Source: Streptomyces sp. NBC_01669 (GTDB lineage Bacteria; Actinomycetota; Actinomycetes; Streptomycetales; Streptomycetaceae). Taken from it: 64,000 nucleotides of DNA. The notes under the pieces are model-generated. The model worked only from the letters and a program-made list of their open reading frames with translations, was not told where the DNA came from and made no database searches. Each line of letters opens with the position of its first letter. Within the stretch, counting starts at the first letter, position 1. Positions 25,447-32,563 of this stretch are shown piece after piece. The stretch covers positions 930,001 to 994,000 of the forward strand of contig NZ_JAPEQG010000002.1 in NCBI RefSeq assembly GCF_026339735.1. Direction: 5' to 3'. Position numbers and translations under genes: made by a program.

Positions 25447-25865
25447 CGGGTGTCCCTAAATGTCAGTGGTGGTCGGTTTTCCGCCGTTTCGGCGAACAGC
25501 CGGGCAAGACTAAGCAGGGATTGAGCCGCGGATCGCGGCTCACGCGTCAGGAAACCGTCAAGACGGCCCGGTCGGGCGTCTGATGCGTCACACCGGGTAC
25601 AGCCTCGAGGGGTACCTGGAGGAGGCCGACGATGCAGATAGTCGAGCAGGAGCCGCCGCTCGGAGTCCCGCAACACCTTGCGCAGGGCACGGCCGAGGAC
25701 GTCATCGCCGATCCGGCGGCTGACGGGATCCCTGTCCGGCCAGTACCTCGCCTCACGCGTGACTCCTCCCGCACCACGGAGGGCAGACCACCACACGGCC
25801 CGTAAGGCGTTGCCTCCTTGGCGCTCTATGCTGCGGCCAGCACCATCGGCGTGGCCGCAGTCTGA
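25447..25865. other. Long intergenic region with permease leader hairpins
   Basis: On the permease strand, a perfect 8-bp hairpin (GAGCCGCG-ATC-CGCGGCTC) lies about 90 bases upstream of the start, followed by CGCCGAAACGGCG. These may form a regulatory leader or an attenuator. On the plus strand, a 57-codon frame from ATG 25632 (MQIVEQEPPLGVPQHLAQGT) has GGAGG upstream but no known relatives. No convincing gene was found. Confidence 0.4.
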
Positions 25866-26069
25866 GTGGGGGGAAGGGAAGCCTTTTGGCAACGTCAGGT
25901 CCTCGGCCCAACGACTACGCGGCCGCAGTACGTGGGCTTGAGCCCTACCTGGGAGCCGGAACGTCTTTTGCGCCTCCAGCAGTTGGCAACGGCCTTCGGC
26001 GATACCGCCGACCGGATTCCTCGTCGAGGGCGGGATTGCATCACGCACAGCAGGCGTGGCGACAGATGA
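25866..26069 (+). CDS. Possible short gene coupled to the nuclease gene
   Basis: A frame from GTG 25866 with GC-rich third positions encodes WEPERLLRLQQLATAFGDTA-DRIPRR before TGA 26069. The stop overlaps the ATG of the next gene (ATGA), a hallmark of coupled genes. The N-terminal part is less gene-like, and an internal GTG near 25933 could be the real start. An alternative is that TTG 25886 in another frame, behind GGGGGGAAGGGA, extends the nuclease gene instead. Only one of the two can be right. Confidence 0.35.
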   Translation: MGGREAFWQRQVLGPTTTRPQYVGLSPTWEPERLLRLQQLATAFGDTADRIPRRGRDCITHSRRGDR

Positions 26070-28042
26070 CGACGGCAGAGCAGGAGCTGCCGCAGTTGCT
26101 GGCAGATATCTCCGAAGCGTCCCTGGCTGCCGATCCGCTCATGATCTACAGCAGCATGCACGTTCTCAACGCGATAAGCAGGGCGGTACTACCGGCCAGG
26201 CTGGCGTTCGGCAGTGACGCCCTGGCAGAGTTCTACGGAGGCCTGGTAACGGCGATGCCGCCGGAGGACGTCCTCGCCCAGCTGGGGACCGAGTATCACC
26301 CGCAGGTCCTGTACGACGTGGATTCGCTGCTGCGCGAGTACGGGAAGGCCGAATCTCTGGCCTACCGGGCCAGGATGCTGCGCGAGGGCACAGCAGACCA
26401 GCAGACGAACGTCCTGCACATGCTTCAACTGGAGCGGCGATTCGACCGGATGCAGGGCTACCCCGCACAACTGCGACCCATCTTCGATGGCATCACCGCC
26501 CCTCTGGCCAGCAAGAGTCGAAAGGTTCTTGGTTTCTCACTTCACCATGCCGCGGATGCGGCTGACGCGTATCACTCCTTGCGGAACACGCACATTAACC
26601 AAGCCTTGGACGCACTCCAGGACGTTCTCGCCGCTGCCAAGGCGTCCACGGACAAGACGCACCGCTCGCAGCTGGCACTCGTTCATTCCGCCGGGGTGGC
26701 AACGTTCGGGGCAGCCCCTGTCGAAGACGACCTGCCCGGGCTGCTGGCCGAACGCCTCAACGCTCCGCACAACGACATGACCCGCCTGGTCGCGTCGCTG
26801 ACGACGCAACTTGGCAGTCAACCAGACCTTCGTGAGCTGGGCGACACCAACGCACTGCGGCGGCGTCCGATCATCGGCCTGGGAGACACACGCGCCCTGT
26901 GGGCTCGCCCGGGCGACTTCCTGCACGAAGCGCTCGACTGGGCCGCAGACGCCTGCCTGGCTCATCCGGAGCTTCTCAAGCAGTTCGACAAACGACGCCA
27001 GGACTTCTGCGAAGAACAGGCCCATCGCACCCTGGCAGCGGTTTTCGGGCACGAGTACACCCACGCCGGCGTCATCTATCCGGAGGCGGGGAACCCCGAT
27101 GTCGACGTCCTCGTGGCCATGCCCGGTGCGGTGCTGGCGGTCGAAGCCAAGGGGGGACGTTTCACTGACCCAGCCCGCAGGGCAGCGCCGGACCGAGTGC
27201 AGAGAAAGACACGCGAGTTCGTCGACAAGGCGCTCACACAGAACGCGCGCACCGTTGCCTACCTCGACCGCGGTGGAAGGGACTTCCGGGACCAGCACAA
27301 GCGCCGCCTGCCCCTACCAGACCCTCTGCCTACCGCGGTGTCGGTGATCGTCACGCTCGACCGCGTGGACCCTTTCGCCACCCTCCTCCCAGATGGCGGC
27401 AAGCGCGACGCCGCGCCGGAGGAGGGGACCTGGCTTGTCACGCTCGCGGACCTGATGACTGTGGCAGAAATCCTGCGTCACCCGGCAGAGTTCTATGCCT
27501 ACGCCCGCACCCGCGCTGCCATGGCCAAGGTCAAGGGGCCCACTGTTTTCGTCGAGGCGGATGCCCTGGCGGTCTGGCTGGAACACCGCGTACAGCCTGT
27601 CGAGCCCTGCGCCAGCGAACTCGTGTACCTCGACACCAGCAGTGAGGCGATCAACGCCTTCTACACGCACGTTGACGCCCCAGGCTCGCCCTCTCCGAGC
27701 CGTCCGGCATCCGGCATTCCGTCCGAGGTGCTGGACGCCCTGGACCTCGTCCAACAGAGCCGACCGGAGGACTGGCGTCACCTGGCGATCGCCGCGCTCG
27801 CGGTGAAGCCCGCGGAATGGCAGCCCCTGCGCAGAGCGCTGCACCCCACGAAGCCAGGCAGCAGCACCCGCCGCGACCGCAAGCGTGCCCGTCGGGCAGC
27901 AGACGGAATCCGCCTCTCCCCTCACCTCACCGTCTACGTATGCGACAGCCTGAACGCCCCTCCCCCACCGCTAGGACCGGCGACTCTCCTGATCACACCC
28001 CCCAGACAGATCTCCAACAACGCTGACCCAGTGGCATCGTGA
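26066..28042 (+). CDS. Predicted PD-(D/E)XK nuclease with long helical N-terminal region
   Basis: From ATG 26066 (MTTAEQELPQLLADISEASL) the gene encodes 658 residues. The first 300 are alpha-helical and unrecognised. Then comes a nuclease core: CEEQAHRTLAAVFGHEYTHA (Glu about 316), GNPDVDVLVAMPGAVLAVEA-KGG (Asp 345/347, Glu 360, Lys 362), and a helix RKTREFVDKALTQNARTVAY. The spacing E, then P-D-x-D, then E-x-K is the PD-(D/E)XK signature shared by restriction and repair nucleases. No methylase or helicase is adjacent, so it may be a stand-alone effector. A TTG start at 25886 would add 60 residues. Confidence 0.65.
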   Translation: MTTAEQELPQLLADISEASLAADPLMIYSSMHVLNAISRAVLPARLAFGSDALAEFYGGLVTAMPPEDVLAQLGTEYHPQVLYDVDSLLREYGKAESLAYRARMLREGTADQQTNVLHMLQLERRFDRMQGYPAQLRPIFDGITAPLASKSRKVLGFSLHHAADAADAYHSLRNTHINQALDALQDVLAAAKASTDKTHRSQLALVHSAGVATFGAAPVEDDLPGLLAERLNAPHNDMTRLVASLTTQLGSQPDLRELGDTNALRRRPIIGLGDTRALWARPGDFLHEALDWAADACLAHPELLKQFDKRRQDFCEEQAHRTLAAVFGHEYTHAGVIYPEAGNPDVDVLVAMPGAVLAVEAKGGRFTDPARRAAPDRVQRKTREFVDKALTQNARTVAYLDRGGRDFRDQHKRRLPLPDPLPTAVSVIVTLDRVDPFATLLPDGGKRDAAPEEGTWLVTLADLMTVAEILRHPAEFYAYARTRAAMAKVKGPTVFVEADALAVWLEHRVQPVEPCASELVYLDTSSEAINAFYTHVDAPGSPSPSRPASGIPSEVLDALDLVQQSRPEDWRHLAIAALAVKPAEWQPLRRALHPTKPGSSTRRDRKRARRAADGIRLSPHLTVYVCDSLNAPPPPLGPATLLITPPRQISNNADPVAS

Positions 28043-28106
28043 ACCTTGGCCGCACGCGAGGCACGAGTTAAGGGCTCAGGCCGAGAACTCAACATTGCGG
28101 CCTAAG

Positions 28107-29938
28107 CTTGACTCTGTCGGTGATCTTGGATGGTCGAGGTTAGGTGCCGAGGGTGCGCCAGGACTTCGATCGGGGAATTCCCTGCTGGTCCAGGAAGGTC
28201 TGGAAGGCGGTCGGCGGTCTCGGTGAAGGGGTTTCCTGGGTCACTGACCGAGTGCTGAGTCGTTCGATGTTCACGGCGATGGCTGTGAGTACGTGTTGCA
28301 GGTGGGCTTTCGGCTGTCCTCGGTAGCGGCAGCGGCGGATGCTGTGTCCGTGGGCGAACTCGTTGATGGTGCCCTCCACGCCGGAGCGGACTGCGTAGCG
28401 GGCCTTCCATTCGGGTGTCTGCTGCTCGGTGCGGACGCGGACTTGCAGGTCGCGGAGTTCTCGCGGGGGAAAGCCCACGTTGCGGGCGTTCTCGCGGGAG
28501 CTGGTGCATCGGGGGCGGTCCGGACAGGGCTGGCACTGGCTCTTGGTGAACCGTGCCACGATCAGGGGTGCCGCGGTGGGCGAGGAGGTCGGGTAGGGGC
28601 CGTGCCAGCCCGCGCTGACCTGGCCCTGGGGGCAGGTGACTTGTCGGCGGTCGAAGTCGATGTGGAAGTCGTCCCGGTCGAAGTCCTCGTTCCTGCGGTG
28701 CTGGCGGGTGGGGTTGCCCGGTAGCGGCCCGGTGACGGTGACCTGGTGTTCGCGGTCGGCTCGTTCCAGGTGGACCAGGGAGGTGTAGCCGCCGTCGACC
28801 AGGTGCTCGGCGGGCAGCAGCCCGCGACGAGCCAGGCGGGTGTGGATGCCGGGCAGGGCCTGGCTGTCGTTGGTGGCGGCCGACGTGGTGGCCACGTCCG
28901 TGATCACGTTGACGCTGTCAGAGGCACACGTCTCGGTGAGATGGGCGGCGAAGCCCTTCCAGCGGATGATGTGTCCATGCCGCACGTAGCGCGCCGTGAT
29001 GTCGTAGGGAGAGACGATCGCCGAGGAGGAGGGCGGTAGCCCGTCGTCGTCGGTGGTGCGCCAGTGCAGGCGGCCTGCCGTGTCGCGGTAGTAGTGCTGC
29101 ACCACGATCTGCCGTAGGGCCTCGGCTTGTGGGCCGGGCCGGTAGGCGGACCCGTCCCGGTGGAGTCGTTCCAGCAGTCGGCAGGCGTCGTTGCCGGCGG
29201 CGAGGATCCTGGTCTTGGGCCGGGTGGGGTTCTTGCCCAGGCGGACCGGGCGGCCATAGCGGCGCCCCCAGTCCTCGTCGACCAGGCCGATCAGCAGATG
29301 CCCGGCCGTGCGGGCCACTTCTTCAAGCGCGGCACGGACCGCCTCGGTGACCAGTTCCAGCCGGGTCAGGTCGCGCACCGCGGCCAGGACGTGGGTGGAG
29401 TCGGTGCGCTGCGTGGTGCGCTCGCCCACGAGGCCGGCCTCCTTCAGACGGGCGAGCACCAGATCCAGGAGTCGGTCGGCGCGGTCGTCCTGCGCGACGC
29501 GCTCGCGGAAGTCGGCCAGCACGCTGTGGTGGGAGCCGGGATCGTCCAGCTCCATGGCCATGGCGTACTTGAAATCGATGCGGCAGCGGACCGCTTCCGC
29601 TGCCTGCCGGTCCGACAGACCAAGCAGGAACTGCAGCACACAGACGGTGGCCAGTTGGGCAGGCGAGAGCCCGGGACGCCCGTCGCGCGGATACCAGTCG
29701 GCGAAGTCCTCGTCGCGCCACAACCCGTCCAGCCGGTCTCTGACCCACATCGCCGTCGTACCGGTCGGATTGCTTGCCCGTGCGATCTGCGCGGTCAGAG
29801 GCGGGACTTGCTCACCGGAGCGGGGATGGAGCGACAACGGACACCTCGGCAGCTGTATCGGCCTTCGAAACAGCACTGAGCATGCCCGCCGATCATGCTC
29901 GCGCACTGGGAAACACCAAGATCACCGACAGAGTCAAG
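28107..29938. mobile_element. Complete IS1182-family element
   Basis: The ends are perfect inverted repeats of at least 23 bp (28107-28129 and 29916-29938), and CTAAG is repeated directly on both sides (28102-28106 and 29939-29943) as a 5-bp target duplication. One intact transposase gene fills it. The insertion lies in the 3' end of the small gene 29934-30152. Intact ends, intact gene and perfect target duplication point to a recent arrival. Confidence 0.9.
28140..29906 (-). CDS. IS1182-family DDE transposase, intact
   Basis: The 588-residue frame includes SLHPRSGEQVPPLTAQIARA, the IS1182 N-terminal domain YPRDGRPGLSPAQLATVCVL, the catalytic region around RTDSTHVLAAVRDLTRLELV (Asp), VDGGYTSLVHLERADREHQV (Asp), and the C-terminal SGVEGTINEFAHGHSIRRCR with the catalytic Glu. 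It also has a Cys-rich insert CQPCPDRPRC. The N-terminal 25 residues before the SLHPRSG motif may be untranslated leader. It is the only full-length, unbroken large transposase gene in the window. Confidence 0.9.
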   Translation of the reverse strand: MREHDRRACSVLFRRPIQLPRCPLSLHPRSGEQVPPLTAQIARASNPTGTTAMWVRDRLDGLWRDEDFADWYPRDGRPGLSPAQLATVCVLQFLLGLSDRQAAEAVRCRIDFKYAMAMELDDPGSHHSVLADFRERVAQDDRADRLLDLVLARLKEAGLVGERTTQRTDSTHVLAAVRDLTRLELVTEAVRAALEEVARTAGHLLIGLVDEDWGRRYGRPVRLGKNPTRPKTRILAAGNDACRLLERLHRDGSAYRPGPQAEALRQIVVQHYYRDTAGRLHWRTTDDDGLPPSSSAIVSPYDITARYVRHGHIIRWKGFAAHLTETCASDSVNVITDVATTSAATNDSQALPGIHTRLARRGLLPAEHLVDGGYTSLVHLERADREHQVTVTGPLPGNPTRQHRRNEDFDRDDFHIDFDRRQVTCPQGQVSAGWHGPYPTSSPTAAPLIVARFTKSQCQPCPDRPRCTSSRENARNVGFPPRELRDLQVRVRTEQQTPEWKARYAVRSGVEGTINEFAHGHSIRRCRYRGQPKAHLQHVLTAIAVNIERLSTRSVTQETPSPRPPTAFQTFLDQQGIPRSKSWRTLGT

Positions 29939-30152
29939 CTAAGCGCTTGTTGCTGTAGGAGCCGTAGGAGGTGACACGGCGGATGCCACCGGGGCTTTCC
30001 AGCATGTGCGACCAGGCACGTTCGCGGTCGAACTCCGCTTCGGGGCGCTGGTTGCGTGTCGTCTTCGAGACGACTCTTTTCGTCGTCTGCAAGACGACGC
30101 TCTCTCCAATCATCATGCTCTGGGAGCGCCCCGGTTGGTCCTCACCGGCCAT
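29934..30152 (-). pseudogene. Small basic protein gene interrupted at its 3' end by IS1182
   Basis: ATG 30152 (MAGEDQPGRSQSMMIGESVV) opens a frame of 72 codons: an 8-residue repeat VVLQTTKR / VVSKTTRN, then AWSHMLESPGGIRRVTSYGS-YSNKR. The last codons come from the IS end. Removing the IS and one CTAAG copy restores a longer tail NKRLGRNVEFSA ending at 28075, so the original protein had about 83 residues. Product unknown; the basic, helix-rich composition would suit nucleic-acid binding. Only the last dozen residues are changed, so function may survive. Confidence 0.55.
30058..30098. repeat. Two near-identical 17-bp palindromes, 24 bp apart
   Basis: GTCGTCTTCGAGACGAC (30058-30074) and GTCGTCTGCAAGACGAC (30082-30098) have identical 7-bp arms and differ only in the 3-base centre. 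They lie inside the small minus-strand gene, where they encode its 8-residue repeat, and 91-131 bases upstream of the lipoprotein start at 30189. Either an internal coding repeat or a twin operator is possible. Confidence 0.8.
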
Positions 30153-30188
30153 GTGATGGAATAGCAGATCCTGGGCAGGGGGGAAGCA

Positions 30189-30770
30189 GTGGCGGAGCGT
30201 AAGGCATCTCTTGTATTGGCAAGCGCGCTCCTGCTGGCGGCAACTGTGGTCACCGGCTGCGCCATCAGCCCCGTCGCCGACGCGAAGGCCGAGGCCTCGA
30301 AGACCCCCGAGATTCACACTGACACCGAGCCGCTGGCCAAGCGCCTACCGAAGCTAGGTCGGATCGTCTCGGCGCACTGGCAGCAGGACGCTCCCGGCGC
30401 GGACAGCCGAGTGCCCGGCCCTACGGACTACTACGTCAGCGCCCTCATGAAGCTCGACCCCGGGTCGGTGGCTGTCCTGACCGCGTCCACGCAGATGCAG
30501 CCGGCGGTCATCGGGACCGAGCCCGAAAGCATCTCCATTCCCGCCGAACTCGCCGAGTTCGCACCGGCGGGGGCGCAGTGGGTCCACAGCAGAGTGCTCG
30601 ACGAGAGCTTGGTGCGCGCCGACTCTGCAAAGCTCTACTTTGACTCGGCCTCGGACACCGTCTACCTCTCCGCCACCAACGTGCACCTGCCGAATGGCGT
30701 CACGGTCCACGTCGGCCCGGACGGCAACCAGGTGACCATCACGCCCACGCCGTCGGCAACCACGCCATGA
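30189..30770 (+). CDS. Lipoprotein of unknown function
   Basis: GTG 30189 lies behind GGGGGGAAGCA. The N-terminus has a lipoprotein signal: KASLVLASALLLAATVVTGC with the lipobox Val-Thr-Gly-Cys, cleavage before Cys 28. The 165-residue mature part (PTDYYVSALMKLDPGSVAVL, SRVLDESLVRADSAKLYFDS) is beta-rich and has no recognised domain. The C-terminus ends in Thr/Pro repeats. Expected location is the outer face of the membrane. Confidence 0.75.
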   Translation: MAERKASLVLASALLLAATVVTGCAISPVADAKAEASKTPEIHTDTEPLAKRLPKLGRIVSAHWQQDAPGADSRVPGPTDYYVSALMKLDPGSVAVLTASTQMQPAVIGTEPESISIPAELAEFAPAGAQWVHSRVLDESLVRADSAKLYFDSASDTVYLSATNVHLPNGVTVHVGPDGNQVTITPTPSATTP

Positions 30771-30824
30771 GCGGCCTCCAGAGCCAGGCCATGCCTCTCT
30801 GATCATCTGACGCGTTAGCTTGGT

Positions 30825-30920
30825 ATGGGTGCTTGCGGGGGTCTGACCGACGAGGAATGGGCTCGGCTGGAGCCGCTTCTGCCGGTGAGCAACCGACGTT
30901 GTGGCAGGTGGAGGGACACC
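30825..30920 (+). pseudogene. IS5-type transposase, first 33 codons only
   Basis: ATG 30825 opens MGACGGLTDEEWARLEPLLP and VSNRRCGRWRD, the N-terminal domain of IS5-family (DUF4096-type) transposases. After that the frame shifts into unrelated sequence next to the tail of relaxase copy 2. It is an IS end left by deletion. Confidence 0.65.
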
Positions 30921-30994
30921 GATCTCGGAGCGCTTCACTCGCCCGCGCAGGAGCGGGGGTGGCGTCGATCGCATCTTGCGGCCCTCTGGGCGGT

Positions 30995-32505
30995 TCACTG
31001 GCTTCGCCCGCCGGGTGCCTGGGCCGGGGCGGGAGGCAGCGGTTGCTGTGGTGCCGCCTGCGGGGTGTGCTCTTGCTGCCGTACAGGCGGCCTCTGTTGC
31101 GCTTCGGCGCGAGCGAGGGTGGTGCGGCGTGCGGCTTCGGCGCGGGCGCGGTGGTGGATCCGGTGGGCGGCGGGTGTGGTCGAACTGCGGGGCGATTTGG
31201 GGGCCCAGGCCGGGGTGAAGGTGCGGTGCGCGAGCGGCGTCGGCTTGTCCGGGTTCGGCGGGTCGCCGGGGATGCAGTGGTCGCGGATGGCGGCGGCGGT
31301 GATGGCGGTGTCGGTGTGGGGCGGGGCGGGGTGTCCGTGGAGGGTGCGGGTGAGGTAGCGGCGGGCTTCGGCGAGCAGGTGGCGGTGGCGGAAGCGGCCG
31401 CCGTGGTGGACCGAGACAACCGCGGTGATCTCCAGAGCTGCGGCCGCGACGTCCACGGCGGTGCGGACGGTGGTGCGGATCGCTGCGGCGGCGAGGCGGG
31501 CCAGGCGCAGGAGGTTGTCGACGACCTCCTCGCCGACACGGGCAATGGCGCCGGCCCGCCAGCGTGCCCGCAACGCGGGCAGGAAGGCGCGTTCCATCAT
31601 CCGGCGCCGGATTTTGGTGGTGAGGGGCTGACGGGTGCGTTCCTGGTACTGGCCGGCGAGTTCTGCCAGGCGGCGCATGGTCGCGGCGTTGCGGGTGGCG
31701 GCCCAGTCGATGAGCTGCTGTCGATGAGCTGCTCGGGAATTCCCGCGAGTTCCATCACGGGCCGCTGTCCGGCGGCCGGGTAGCGGGGCACGGTCGCCAG
31801 ATCGAGCGCGCGGCAGATCTCTTCCAGGAGGCGTTGGTTGTAGAGCTCCGAGAGGGCGACGGCGTACTCGAGGAACGGGCGGGTGTGCAGGGTGCCCCAC
31901 CGGTCGTCCTGGCGGCGGACCTTGACCGACAGCACCACGTGATCGTGGAGCAGCGGCTGACCGTCGCGGTTCTCGTAGTGGCGGAAGCGGGCGGCGATGA
32001 CACCGGCACGGGCGCGTTGCACGGTGCTGTCGGCACCGACGCGTACCCACAGCAGTTCGGTCTCGGCGGTGGCCAGGACCTCGCCGGTGACGCGGGTCTG
32101 CAGGTCCTCGATGAGCCGCCGGACCGGCGGTGTGCCCAGCGCCCACAGGACCTGGACGCTGCCGGGCGGCCGGAACACGAGATCGGCCCCGGACCACTTC
32201 TGCACCCGGTACCCGAGCCGGGCCGCCCGGGCGGCTGCTGCGGGACTGTCGCCGGCGGCAAGACGGTCGGCAACGATGCGGTCCGCGTCCGGGTGGAGGC
32301 CTTCGCCGAACAGGTTCCGCATCTGCCCCTCGGTGACCCGCGCCCCGGCCACCAGGCCGACCGCGGGCAGCGCCCGGCCCATCCACACACCCGGCGGGAC
32401 ACCCGCATCCTCCTGCGCCTGCTCCAGGCTCTTCCCCCAGGGCCGACGTCCGTCACCGACCGCCACCTGACGCCCGTAGTACTTGTACGCGGAGCCCTGA
32501 ACGGC
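30995..32505 (-). pseudogene. TrwC/MobF-type relaxase, truncated and frameshifted, copy 2
   Basis: Starting near 32500 with AYKYYGRQVAVGDGRRPWGK, it follows the same plan as copy 1: GVWMGRALPAVGLVAGARVT, FGEGLHPDADRIVADRLAAG, RFRHYENRDGQPLLHDHVVL. Near 31725 the 14-base unit TCGATGAGCTGCTG is repeated in tandem and shifts the frame. The protein continues as DWAATRNAATMRRLAELAGQ, LPALRARWRAGAIARVGEEV and HHGGRFRHRHLLAEARRYL to TGA 30995. The first 10 or so residues are replaced by unrelated sequence at a junction with the CHAT gene. It differs from copy 1 throughout, so it is not a recent duplicate. Confidence 0.78.
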
Positions 32506-32563
32506 AGTGGGAGAATTCCCTAGGTGCCGGTCCTGGCGATTGGGGTCTGGGTAGGGGGTTGGG

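Noticed and set aside
23503..25524. Acidic plus-strand frames antisense to the permease
   Set aside because: Long runs of Asp, Glu and Gly mirror hydrophobic codons on the other strand. They are not independent genes.
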